The position numbers and the translations under genes were made by a program. The notes below the pieces were generated by a model. It was not told where the DNA came from and searched no databases. It saw only the letters and a list, made by a program, of their open reading frames with translations. Positions 7,876 through 17,484 of a DNA stretch of 64,000 nt are shown one piece after another. The stretch comes from CBDFKB01 sp965248715 (lineage in GTDB: Bacteria; Pseudomonadota; Alphaproteobacteria; Rhizobiales; Rhizobiaceae): positions 1,364,001 to 1,428,000 of the forward strand of contig CBDFKB010000008.1 in NCBI GenBank assembly GCA_965248715.1. The letters are read 5' to 3'. Position 1 is the first letter of the stretch. The number at the start of each line of letters is the position of its first letter.

Positions 7876-10013
7876 TTATGCGGCGTAAAATTTCTTGACC
7901 GCCTTCCATTGGTCGATGGCCGCAATACCGCCGCGCTTGGTGTAAACACCGAATGGAAAAGCCATATAGCGCGGTTGCCATGTACCATCCTTGGCCTTTT
8001 TGCTTCCCTGTCGCGCTATGGCGCTCCTCGCCTCTTGTTTGCTTCCCGCTCGCGCTGTGGCGCTCCCCGCCTCTTGTTTGCCACCTTCACGGGTTCCATC
8101 CAGATAATCAGCAATGATATTCTTTTGCACTTTGGCAGTTGAAGAGATATGCGCGTCAGCAACGCGCTTGCCGCCAATATGTTTGAGGCAAGCATTGATC
8201 GCTTCCTTGTCGCGGAAAAGATCGAAGAATGTCTGGTCTGGTTGCCAATGATCGGCCATATCCACACTCAACATATTGCCTAGCACTTCCACCATGGCGC
8301 TTCCCGCCGGTAATGTTTCGGCGACGACAAATGTCAGGATTGTGTTTACGCTGGCATCATCCAATTCAATCAGCTTGGCAAAGATGGCATGAAGATCATG
8401 GGACTTTCCCCAGTCGTCCTTGCGGTAAACAAGCGTATCTTCAGCGACATCTTCCATACCGAGAAGTGCCCGGATACGCTGACGTTCCTCGCTAAACATT
8501 TCTTCGGCCTTGTTGGTGGCAAGACTGTCCTTAATCGCGTCTGTGTTGGCTTTCTGCGGGTCGGCCTGAACCTGCCAAAGCTCTGAACCTGCAATCATCT
8601 GTGCCACGGCCAATCTCAGCGCAATGCCGCTATGACCAAGCAATTCTGTCCGTACGGCAGAATGACGATGAAGATCGAGATAGTTCTGCATGGCCTTGGT
8701 AAGAGCAAGTTTCGACCATACGGGATCACTTAATGGTGCCAAGTCAGTTCACTCAGCAAGGCGAGTAGCGCACTGCGATACCGGGTATCGGAGAAGCTGC
8801 TCAACGAAGCTGATGGGCTGATCTGGCCCACCGGAGGCCGGTTTTCCGCGCCTTCTGGACTTTGTTGGGTTTTCCTGGTGGTCGGCCAGACCAAGGCGGA
8901 AATCCCGCCTCGCCAGCAGACCCGGAAGACCGGTCAAGTGATTTCGTATGGTCGAAACTTGCTCTAATTCGGGGCGTTCCGGTTTTTCCTCAACCGCTTC
9001 ACCGTTTGCCACTTTTTCCAATCGCTGTGCATCTTTTTTGGTGATATAGCCCTCGTGGAAAGTTACTTCGCCATCATTGGCAATCTGAACAAAAACCTTG
9101 GCGCCATCCTTCTTGGCTGTCTTGGTATGTTCCCATGATGGCCAGTGCTCGCCAACATCAAGCAGAATAATATCGCTCCAACCATTGGCCTCATAGCGCT
9201 CTTTGGCCTCGGCAATGGCGATGTTCTGCAATTGCCAGAAGGCTTCACTGTCAGAAAAATAGCTTTCATCACCAAACAGATCAGACACGATACTGCCGTT
9301 GTATTCGGTAACATCAAACAGCGCATGGGTAACGCGAATATCGGCACCACCAAACAGCCAGCTTTTTAACGCATGGCCTTGGGGAGTATATTCATCTTCG
9401 CTATTATAGAGTGCCAGCCATGCCTTTTGTTGACGTTTGGTGGCCATGGTCAGAATACGAATAGTCTCACGGTGAATATCTTCATTGCGATACAATGTCA
9501 GAATGGGGCTGATAAGATTGGCGATTGCCAAGCGTTGTTGTACCAACCGTTCGGTAATGCCGAATTGGCTAGCGATTTCCTCAACACTCTTGCCCTCTTT
9601 GACCAGCGCTGAGAATGCCTTGTACTGGTCTATTTCATCCATCGGCAAACGGGCGAGGTTTTCCGCCAGCGATGCTTCAATGGCCTTGGCATTATCGCCC
9701 TCTTGCATGATGATGCAGGGCACCCACTTGTGGGCGGGGTCAATTTTCGCTTTTCCATCTGCACCAGTTTCTTCTGCCTCCGCCGCGATTTTTGAAGCGC
9801 ATGATAACGCCGCTGTCCGGCGACTATCTCATAGTCTTGGCACGAAGGGTTTTTGCAATCGGCGCCAGGTGTCTTTGGGCGCACCAAAAGTGGTTGCAGA
9901 ATGCCAAGTGATTTGATGCTTGGCACAAGGTCGGCGATGTCTTTCGCTCCGATCTTGCGCACGTTGATGTTGGTGGTTTTCAGATTATCGATTTCAATAT
10001 GTTGTAGTTCCAT
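7876..10013 (-). pseudogene. parB: ParB/Srx-type partition protein, broken
   Basis: A plasmid/element-type ParB of about 600 residues in three pieces. Start at 10013 follows GGAGG six bases upstream. Piece 1: N-terminal ParB fold (NVRKIG, SIKSLGILQPLLVRP, YEIVAGQRRYHALQK) to about 9793. There one A is missing from an A-run (five instead of six), shifting the frame. Piece 2 continues IAAEAEETGADGK ... SLAENLARLPMDEIDQYKAF ... IASQFGITERLVQQRLAIA (ParB box and HTH). After PERPEL it is interrupted by a 262-bp insertion (8703-8964). Piece 3 resumes TKAMQNYLDLHRHSAVRTELL and runs to 7876. It would bind centromere-like sites; no parA partner is seen. Confidence 0.85.
8703..8964. mobile_element. 262-bp MITE-like insertion in parB
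   Basis: Non-coding segment bounded by 20-bp perfect inverted repeats GAGCAAGTTTCGACCATACG (outer ends at 8703 and 8964); the match continues imperfectly to about 29 bp. TAA flanks both sides, consistent with a short target duplication. It sits exactly where the ParB family would continue from PEL into TKAMQNYLDLHRH. It has no transposase, so it would need one supplied in trans. Confidence 0.75.
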
Positions 10014-10099
10014 GGGTTCCTCCATTCATGGGTATTGGGCGCGGTATTGCACCAGCGGACGGCCTGAACGGGCAAGCCGCCCTGTGTTGCAATCAGGCG

Positions 10100-10473
10100 G
10101 CGCGATAGATCAGGCGTTCGCCTGCAATGGTGATCTCGCCATAATCAACGGCCAAATCACGGGCGATGGCGTCATAATCGATGTAGTATTGAAACGCTGG
10201 CGTCGCCCTCGGCGCGGACCTTGGTACCGGTAAGGGAGATATCGCGGTCGGCGGCAAGCGTTAGATCGCCGCCTGAGTAGATTACCAATGGCGGCGATGG
10301 TCTCGGGGTCGCGTGCAAGCAAATTGTATGCACCCGCCGCCAGCTGGCCAATACCTTCGATTTGCTCATAGAGCGCGCCGTTAAGCGATGCAAACAACCG
10401 GGCAGCACTGGGCATATAGCTCACATAGGCGGCCCTGGCGGATTGGGTTGTGTACCCGCCTGCCGCTACCGCA
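10100..10473 (-). pseudogene. Degraded fourth cdi cassette remnant
   Basis: After the third 54-bp boundary block the minus strand reads LGEQALDQYLAAVAAGGYTT, LYEQIEGIGQLAAGAYNLL and ARDPETIAAIGNLL (a pre-toxin-like helical stretch), then changes abruptly to YSGGDLTLAADRDISLTGTK, a haemagglutinin repeat matching residues of the main cdiA relic, and stops. No toxin tip or immunity gene follows. It appears to be a recombination scar between cassette and body sequences. Confidence 0.6.
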
Positions 10474-10527
10474 GCGAGATATTGATCAAGCGCTTGTTCG
10501 CCCAATAATTTCGGTTACTGTCACCGT
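10474..10527 (-). repeat. 54-bp cdi cassette boundary block, copy 3
   Basis: Identical 54-bp block (plus-strand ends GCGAGATATTGATCAAGC and GGTTACTGTCACCGT) found also at 12229-12282 and 13675-13728. Each copy lies just beyond the 3' end of an immunity gene and just before the next cassette. This copy and the one at 13675 share a further 50 bp of similar sequence on the cassette side. Confidence 0.85.
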
Positions 10528-10534
10528 AATTTAT

Positions 10535-10783
10535 TTATGTAGAAAGGATATCTTTACCCCAATTTTTATCATCTACGAATGTATCATATGTGCTTTTGGA
10601 ATGAGCCGAAATCTGCTTCCGCCCTAAATAATCATGCAATTGGACAAATGTCGCCAGCTCAATAGAATCCTCACAAAACCAAGTAGCCTCGCATTCATAG
10701 CATAGGTAAACATTTTTTTGTGTGATCCCTATATGGACTTTCTTAATCCAATCCTGCTCACATCTAGGGCATGCTATTTTCAT
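10535..10783 (-). CDS. Zinc-ribbon immunity protein candidate, 82 aa
   Basis: Begins MKIACPRCEQDW and continues YLCYECEATWF: two CxxC pairs 20 residues apart, a zinc ribbon. A helix-rich acidic tail follows. Small proteins of this make-up are encoded directly after polymorphic toxin genes in other proteobacteria, and this one starts 8 bases after the toxin cassette at 10792-12252. It should neutralise that toxin by binding it in the cytoplasm. Location, size and strand support the role; no assay or exact family name is claimed. Confidence 0.65.
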   Translation of the reverse strand: MKIACPRCEQDWIKKVHIGITQKNVYLCYECEATWFCEDSIELATFVQLHDYLGRKQISAHSKSTYDTFVDDKNWGKDILST

Positions 10784-10791
10784 TCGAATAC

Positions 10792-12252
10792 CTAATGAGG
10801 ATAAGCTGTGATTATGTTATTGGTCTTAGGGTCAACAACAACTCGAATACTGGTTTCACCCTTAGTGCCAACAGTCCGCCCTAAATTAACGACAAATGCG
10901 TTTGGGTCATTAGGTAGAGGCGAACCACGTTTAGTCCACGCTTCATCCACAAGAGCCAATGCATCATCGCCTTGGGCATTAAAAACTGTATGCTTAGGCT
11001 TCGCAGGGTTTGGCGCAGTGTGATCAAGCACATGATCAACTCGGTTTCCAAAATTCTTATCATAGCCATATTTCAAACCACTTGGCGACACATGGACGAT
11101 ATCACCATCAGGCGTTGTGTATGACTTAAAGCCCTTGGGGGTATTAATCTGAGCGCCTACATCACTAATAGGCTTCCAACCACTTGGGATTGCTCTATTC
11201 CTACCCCTTTTCCCCAAATTGGCAAGTTTGGTTCCTCCGCCGGTAATTCGTGACAATCCTGTCGCCAGCCTCGATGCAGCGACTGAAACACCGGTAAGCG
11301 TGCCGGCAATAAGGGTTTCCATACCCACGCGGAAGGGATCGCTTTCCTGCATGCCGCCGGCATATGCGGACCAAAAAGCGATCTGCAAATCGCCTGGCAG
11401 GCCCACGCACAGCGCCTGCGCACCACTCTCCATGTTGTAACTGGCGCCATAGGAACCAAACAGGTAGCCAACTTGACGTGCATAATCTTGGGCGGCGCGA
11501 TAATCTTTCAGATCGTTCGCCTCAAAGGCCGCGCTAATATATTGAGAACCGATTTCGGCAAGCTGAACGGCTTTTTCACCGTCAAGCGGTGGGCGTTTGT
11601 CGCCACCCATTATGCTGGTCAGACGTTCGATATTCGCATGAACATCGAATGGAACTTCACAATCCCCCATTGATGTCGAGCAACTGGTTGTCAGGTACCA
11701 GGCACCGTCTTTGTAGCTAAGCTTGGCACCCAGGCCGAGCAGTGCCGGTACATTTTCAGGAATATTTTCAAGTCCGCCAAATTCCTCTTTGAGGGTATCC
11801 AAGATTTCCTGAGCCTGCAGATAGTTCCTAAAAGTCGGTGTTTCGAGTAGTGCCCTGGCCTCCTCCGCGGTACGACCCTTATAAAGGAACCGGCGATATT
11901 CCTCTGAGGCGTATTTACCCATCGCCGCTACTCCCGGCGGGATCGGGGCGGAGATCGCGCGCAGCAAATTGCCGATCTTTTGCAGGTTTTCCGGCAGGGC
12001 GAGGAATTTGTCCACGTCCAGCTCACCATTGGCGGCGAACACTTCATCCTTGGTGATCTCGCGGAATTTTTCCGGATCACGGTTGAGAATGTCGAGCAGT
12101 TCGTCGGCCTTTTCCTGGGTGACGTTGCGGATTTCGACCGTACCTTCGCCGATGGTGGCGCGGGTGATGCCCTCCTTGTCGGACTTTTCGATATCAAAGC
12201 TGAAACTAAAGCTGCTGCCACCACCGAAGCGAGATATTGATCAAGCGCTTGT
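10792..12252 (-). CDS. Orphan CdiA-CT toxin cassette 3
   Basis: An open frame with no good start (nearest GTG at 12042) and with an upstream TGA from the boundary block, as expected for a silent C-terminal cassette. Its 5' part (EGITRATIGEGTVEIRNV ... LNRDPEKFREITKDE) matches the body of the main cdiA relic (EGVTRATVGAGEITIRDL ... LNRDVDRFQEIT), offering homology for recombination. A Cys-containing pre-toxin part follows (LTTSCSTSMGDCEVPFDV). The last 90 residues are the presumed toxin: RVDHVLDHT, KPKHTVF, LVDEAWTKRG, VNLGRTVGTKGETSIRVVV, TAYP. The conserved His pairs and strand pattern suggest a small RNase fold; this is inference. Confidence 0.7.
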
Positions 12253-12282
12253 TCGCCCAATAATTTCGGTTACTGTCACCGT
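12229..12282 (-). repeat. 54-bp cdi cassette boundary block, copy 2
   Basis: Second copy of the block; separates the DUF596-type immunity gene (12318-12731) from cassette 3. On the minus strand it begins ACGGTGACAGTAACCG and supplies the TGA just upstream of the cassette frame. Confidence 0.85.
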
Positions 12283-12317
12283 AATTGCACCCGCATAGAA
12301 GAGATAGAAGATTAGGC

Positions 12318-12731
12318 TTATGAGCTATACCACTTGCAATCTTCCCCTTTCCAGATCAGCGCTGGAACTTCGTAGAAGTAGGCATTTAAATCTAAGTCGT
12401 CTTGATGAGCCGCAGATTTAGGCCACTTGCCCCTCAAATAAAATATAATATCATCAGTAGATGCATTCCAATGAGCCTCAATATCATTGATAGTCAGTTT
12501 AGGAGTCGAATTAGTTTCTCCTCTGCAATAAACATCTGCATCTGGTTTAACAAATTTTACTCTTCCTTCATTTAGTAATTTCCTAATAAGGATAAAGAAT
12601 GCTTCCTTTTGCTCTAAAAAAGGAAGATTAGGATGCCATGTAAATAAGCCATTCACCCACTGACCGAACGCATGTTCACAACACTCATCATAAATTAAAT
12701 CTACGTCATTTTCCAATTTTTTGATATCCAT
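12318..12731 (-). CDS. cdiI: DUF596-type immunity protein, 137 aa
   Basis: Cytoplasmic immunity protein candidate. The sequence follows the DUF596 pattern: DLIYDECCEHAFGQWVNGLF near the N-terminus, LEQKEAFFILIRKLLNEGRVKF, then INDIEAHWNASTDDIIFYLR and NAYFYEVPALIWKG. DUF596 proteins are known as immunity partners encoded next to CdiA toxin tips. It starts 5 bases after the stop of cassette 2, so the two would be co-translated. Complete, with no frame damage. Confidence 0.8.
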   Translation of the reverse strand: MDIKKLENDVDLIYDECCEHAFGQWVNGLFTWHPNLPFLEQKEAFFILIRKLLNEGRVKFVKPDADVYCRGETNSTPKLTINDIEAHWNASTDDIIFYLRGKWPKSAAHQDDLDLNAYFYEVPALIWKGEDCKWYSS

Positions 12732-12736
12732 TTGAC

Positions 12737-13543
12737 CTACTCAAACTTTAACTCAAATTTGGGTTTACTTTGACCAATTGCACTACCTGGTACATCAATT
12801 GTCCATCTAGGTATTCGACCATTTGGAAGAGTCGATGATGAAAAGTCTCTTAAGTTGAAGTTCCCACTTGGCGTTTCAATGGTGTAAATATTCCCTTTCC
12901 CAGGAACGATTGTTGTTGGGCTAGCTGGGAAAGATTGACCAGTTAACTGACTAAAATATCCTTTAACCTCAGCATCACTAACACCACTGAAGACCTTTGC
13001 ACCGCCTTTGTTTGTAGCATCATTCAGAACGGTTCTGTTGCCAATTTGAATACCACTTCTGGGACTGGTTCTGTCAAACAGTTGTGCCACTTCAGTTTGT
13101 CTTTGAGATGGAGTGAATCCCTTATCCGGCACCTTAAACCGCGCAGTCAGCCTCTTAATCGGTGCGTTGAGTTTTTTGAGAAGCGCAGCCCGTTTAGACT
13201 TTGGGGTTAGTTTAAGTATCGTCAACGTTGCCGCTGCTGCTAGCGCGATCGCCTCTTCCCTGTCAAGGCTTCCATTTTGAACCTTTTGTTCCAGGCTATC
13301 CAGGTAGTCTGCAACGAACTGCGCGCCCTCGCGGGCCATTTGTTTAATATCTTCGTCACGTTCAGGGTCGTTTGGAATCAAGTAATCTGTAAGCCACTCT
13401 GTCGGACCGCCCAATATGTATAGCAACTTTTCAAACGTCTCCGGGTCGCGTGCAAGGAATTTGTCCACGTCCAGCTGGACACCCGCAACAACCTCTGCCG
13501 TCGTTCTGATGGTTATCTGATAAGGAGAACATTCCAGAATCAA
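12737..13543 (-). CDS. Orphan CdiA-CT toxin cassette 2
   Basis: Residues about 30-135 (DKFLARDPETFEKLLYILGG ... KLNAPIKRLTARFK) are almost identical to the pre-toxin region of the main cdiA relic; at DNA level 13133-13451 matches 14601-14919 with few changes. The next 131 residues are a different toxin tip: TPSQRQTEVAQLFDRT, GNRTVLNDATNKGGAKVFSG, VKGYFSQLTGQ, YTIETPSGNFNLRDFSSST, RWTIDVPG. Upstream of the shared part the frame is junk, so it has no native start: a silent cassette that could replace the tip of the main gene by recombination. The toxin activity is unknown; the DUF596 partner supports the toxin role. Confidence 0.75.
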   Translation of the reverse strand: MILECSPYQITIRTTAEVVAGVQLDVDKFLARDPETFEKLLYILGGPTEWLTDYLIPNDPERDEDIKQMAREGAQFVADYLDSLEQKVQNGSLDREEAIALAAAATLTILKLTPKSKRAALLKKLNAPIKRLTARFKVPDKGFTPSQRQTEVAQLFDRTSPRSGIQIGNRTVLNDATNKGGAKVFSGVSDAEVKGYFSQLTGQSFPASPTTIVPGKGNIYTIETPSGNFNLRDFSSSTLPNGRIPRWTIDVPGSAIGQSKPKFELKFE

Positions 13544-13674
13544 GCCATGAACGAACCGGAATCAAACGTATTTCCACATCCCGCTAAATATTTGGACAGG
13601 AGGTTTTTGCGGGTGTCCAGCTCGCATAGGCGGCCCGAGCAGATTGGGTTGTGTACCCGCCTGCCGCTACCGCG

Positions 13675-13728
13675 GCGAGATATTGATCAAGCGCTTGTTC
13701 GCCCAATAATTTCGGTTACTGTCACCGT
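13675..13728 (-). repeat. 54-bp cdi cassette boundary block, copy 1
   Basis: First copy of the block. It overlaps the last codons of the immunity gene 13722-14207: the TGA that ends that gene comes from the block. It is followed by a short read-through (LGEQALDQYLAAVAAGGYTT) and then cassette 2. Confidence 0.85.
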
Positions 13729-14207
13729 GATTGAAACGGATAATCTGAAGGGCAAACAGCAAAGCTACTCAAGTTCAACTCAAAAACACCATTTTCTAAA
13801 TCCTGAAAGGCAAACAGGCCAGACTCACAAAACAATCCTGCTGTTATTATTTCTGTGTGCCAATATTGCTCACTAATAGAAAAGTCAGACAGTTTGCGGC
13901 TTACCAAAAGGGTATCGCATTCCAAAAATATCTCATCGTCAATAAACCACAAGCCTTTTACTTCTTCATCTTCCTCAAAGAAGAAGATATTTCCATCAAC
14001 AAAAATATAGACATTTGCCCCACCACCATAAATCGCAACTTTGCCACTTTCACCAACAGAAAATCTGGGGTTTACATGGGACGGTATTTCAACCTGTCCC
14101 AGTTCTTTCTCGTTACATAGCACTCTATATTGCGAATACGAACCTTTTGTTATCGTCTCAATTAAGTCAAATGCGGCGCAATGCGCCACGAAAGAAATAC
14201 CTTTCAT
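13722..14207 (-). CDS. Immunity protein candidate for cdiA tip 1, 161 aa
   Basis: Not recognised as a known family. It begins MKGISFVAHCAAFDLIETI and is beta-rich (VAIYGGGANVYIFVDGN, WFIDDEIFLECDTLLV), with acidic loops, consistent with a small soluble toxin inhibitor. It starts 9 bases after the stop of the main cdiA relic and ends at boundary block copy 1, exactly the place of cdiI. The role is inferred from position only. Confidence 0.6.
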   Translation of the reverse strand: MKGISFVAHCAAFDLIETITKGSYSQYRVLCNEKELGQVEIPSHVNPRFSVGESGKVAIYGGGANVYIFVDGNIFFFEEDEEVKGLWFIDDEIFLECDTLLVSRKLSDFSISEQYWHTEIITAGLFCESGLFAFQDLENGVFELNLSSFAVCPSDYPFQSR

Positions 14208-14216
14208 GTCGCACTC

Positions 14217-17200
14217 CTATAAATGTGGGCCAGGTAGTGCGGTTACAAAACCAACCTTGCCATCAGGCTTAACCTGCCAAATTGCCTTCACATTCCTAAT
14301 TACTCCGTTTGGTCCAGTAATAGGTGCGGTTACCTCAACCTTGTTTCCCTTAATCACAGCACTACCAAAATTATTCTTGAGGTGGCTTTGCATAACGGCA
14401 GACAATTTGTCACCAGACCTAAATCCTAGCTCTCCTCCAAAATAGCCGCCTTTGCCAATACTGTCTGGGCTACCGGTCTTGCCTAACAGATAATCCATCT
14501 TCCCATATCGAGAGTTTGTTGGGCCAGGCACGTATATCTTGCTGGTGTCCAAAGTCTGGCCATCAGCACGAGAAATAAAGCGTGGTACCTTATTTGTCCC
14601 CTTAAACCGCGCAGTCAGCCTCTTAATCGGTGCGTTGAGTTTTTTGAGAAGCGCAGCCCGTTTGGACTTTGGGGTTGATTTAAGTATCGTCAACGTCGCC
14701 ACTGCTGCTAGCGCGATCGCCTCTTCCCTGTCAAGGCTTCCATTTTGAACCTTTTGTTCCAGGCTATCCAGGTAGTCTGCAATGAACTGCGCGCCCTCGC
14801 GGGCCATTTGTTTAATATCTTCGTCACGTTCAGGGTCGTCTGGAATCAAGTAATCTGTAAGCCACTCTGTCGGACCGCCTAATATGTATAGCAACTTATC
14901 AAACCCATCCGGGTCGCGTTCATATGCCGCTTCAAGTTCATCCATAGCCTGAGCAGTTGTCGATGCTGCTCCATGAATCGCAGCGTCCCAAAGCTTCAAA
15001 CAACTATCGATGCCGTCCTGGCCAAAAGTATCAAGAATTACGCCGCAAATATCATCGGCATGGGCAGGCGTAATGAACCAATCCCAAATGCTTCCCTGAC
15101 GCCCGCTGCAGCCGCGAATGTCTTCGGGGGTAACCCCGCGCCGCTTCAATTCGTTATAAACGGCTAGGCCACTTTCTGCTTCGTCGGCTGTAATATCTTT
15201 GCGGGTTTTCAACAAGTCAGCGATATTGCGTAAAGCCTCACCAAATGATTGCAGGCCCTCGAACGCCTTGCGTATCGTCTTATCCGACAGTTCGAAATTC
15301 AGCGCGAACTCGCTTTGCCGGGTGATCTCCTGGAACCGGTCGACGTCGCGGTTAAGCAGCGCCAGGCGCTCGAGCTGTTGCTCCGGTGTCAGATCACGGA
15401 TGGTGATCTCGCCGGCGCCAACCGTTGCCCGGGTCACCCCTTCGGTCACCGAACGGGCAATATCAACGCCTAAGGTGGCGCCGCCGGTGCCGACCGATAT
15501 CGATCCGCCGCGCCGATCGTAGCGCGCGCCGTCATACAAATCGGTGAAAATCAGATCGCCGGTGGAAAGGCTCAGGTCATCAGTGTCCGACGCGATCAGC
15601 GATCCCAAAAGCTTGGTGGTGGCGCCAACATCGATAGTCAGATCGCCACCAGAGGTCAGCAGCGACGGGTTGGTGAAGGCCGACGCCCCCTTTTCGCGCG
15701 AGCCGGAAAGCGACACTGAGCCGCCCTGGCCGGTCAGGCTGACCGAGGCGCCAAACGAACTGGACGAGCCTTTCACGCCGGAGGTGTCTTGCACCGAGAT
15801 CAGCTCGAAATTACGCCCGGCGGTGACGCTGGCGTCGCCCTCGGCGCGGACCTGGGTACCGGTAAAGGAGATATCGCGGTCGGCAGAAAGTGTCAGATCG
15901 CCGCCTGAGTAGATCGACGAAAGACGCTGGGTCTCGCTCACCGATTTCCGGGAGGATTGGGAAGCCGATACGCCAAACGAAACGTCGAAGCCAATTCCAG
16001 CCGCCTGTTTGGCAGCTTCGGTCCGCCCACCGTCGACGTAAGCTTTTTGTATGCTTTGGCCGTAGCCAGTTACCACTTCGTGAAGCCGAGCGGCAGCGAG
16101 CAAATCAGTCGCAAGACTGCCTGACCCTTTGCCGGTGCCGAAACGCGATGCCGCGCTGATTGCACTTTCTACTGCCGCGGCGCCGGCGGACGAGACCGAA
16201 GCAGTGATGCCGATGCGTAGGGATTTGTGGAATTCAGACAATATCTCGCTCTCACTAGACGAGAGGGTGATGATATCGCGGCCGGCGGTAAGCGCCACAT
16301 CCCCGGTGCCGGTGACATCAGAACCAACAAGCGCGATATCGCGGCCGGCGAGCATGGCGAGATCGCCGCCCGAGGAGATCAGCGATGCGGCAGAGTAGGA
16401 ACCGTCGAAGGAGAACCGGTCTTCGGTCGCCATATAGCCGCCAAACAGCGAGACGGAAGAATTGGTCGCCGATATCTCGACGCCGATGCCCGCGACCTTG
16501 GTGTGGGTAGATTCGTGGACGCTTTCACGACCGGCGACGATGTTAATGTCGCGACCTGCGTTTAACTCTACGAAACCGCCGAGTACTGCGCCGTTGATGG
16601 TGGAACCGGCGATGTTGATGTCGGTGGTCGCGTTGAGCGTCATGTTGCCACCGGACTGCAGTGTGGAGGCGACGTTGGTGATCACCTCATTGGTGGATTC
16701 TGTTTCTTCCTTTTTATAGAGCCAAAGCGTGTCGCCTGAGAAATCAAACAGCGAGCTTTCGGTTTCCTTCAGATAGGAATATTCGCGGTCGGAGGCTGAG
16801 AGTATGTTGATCGACGCGCCTTCTTTGGCGCCTGGACCGACCCCGACATCGATCGACAGATCGCCGCCGGCATTGATTTGCGAAGCGATGATGGTGGTCG
16901 ACGAGCCGGATCTCGATGCGAAATTGGCCGAAGCGTCGGCGAGCGAACCTTTGTTGGTCAGCGACGACGAAATCGAATGGCTGGACGAACCGATCAGGCA
17001 GAAGAAGCTGCAACGCTTGCTGAAAGTTTCGGAGTAGCGACTGTCGGCGACCGAGGCCAACAACACTTCGTCCTTGGCATCAAGGGTGATGTTGTCGTGT
17101 GCCGTGAGCGACGAACCGGTGATCGAAAGGTCAGCGCCGGAACTAAGGGTAATCGATTTGCCTTCGAGATTGGAGCCGATATGGGTGATGTCAGCCTCGT

Positions 17201-17351
17201 AATGGCTGACTGATTTCGACTTGAACCAGCCGCGTTTGCTGTAGGACCAGCCGTAGTCGCGGAATTCGATGGCCGTGTTGATGTTGATGTCTTTTTGCGC
17301 CGATAGCGACAACGCGCCGCGCGATGCCCAGGTATCGGGCAAGTTTTGCAA
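14217..17351 (-). pseudogene. cdiA: 5'-truncated CdiA/filamentous haemagglutinin with toxin tip
   Basis: 1044 open codons of what should be a protein of several thousand residues. Residues 1-620 are haemagglutinin repeats (SGGDLTLSADRDISFTGTQV, AGRDINIV, TGDVALTAGRDI) that build the beta-helical stalk. About 640-790: EGVTRATVGAGEITIRDLTP and GVTPEDIRGCSG. About 800-917: helical pre-toxin region shared with cassette 2. The last 127 residues are tip 1 (KIYVPGPTNSRYGKMDYLLG, RSGDKLSAVMQSHL, NGVIRNVKAIWQV, FVTALPG), which recalls DUF6883-type domains. Missing: signal peptide, two-partner secretion domain and a cdiB transporter. The body starts mid-repeat at about 17,480, where it meets a truncated conjugation gene, so export is not expected. 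Confidence 0.85.
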
Positions 17352-17484
17352 CGACGTCCGGTGGGCCGGTTTGCTCCACCACGAGATGTTGCGTTGAGTT
17401 GAAAAATCGGCGCAATTTGGCCGCGCGATTTTTTGTTATCTGACGTTGTTGGAACCCGCTTGTGGTGGGTCCGCACCATGGCAC

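Noticed and set aside
7876..10013. Plasmid replicon, because of parB
   Set aside because: No parA, repABC genes or origin are seen, and the region adjoins an integrase at a tRNA; a partition gene on an integrative element explains it.
14539..17213. Long plus-strand reading frames across the cdiA region
   Set aside because: They lie opposite a clear haemagglutinin-repeat gene, and their composition follows from the repeats.
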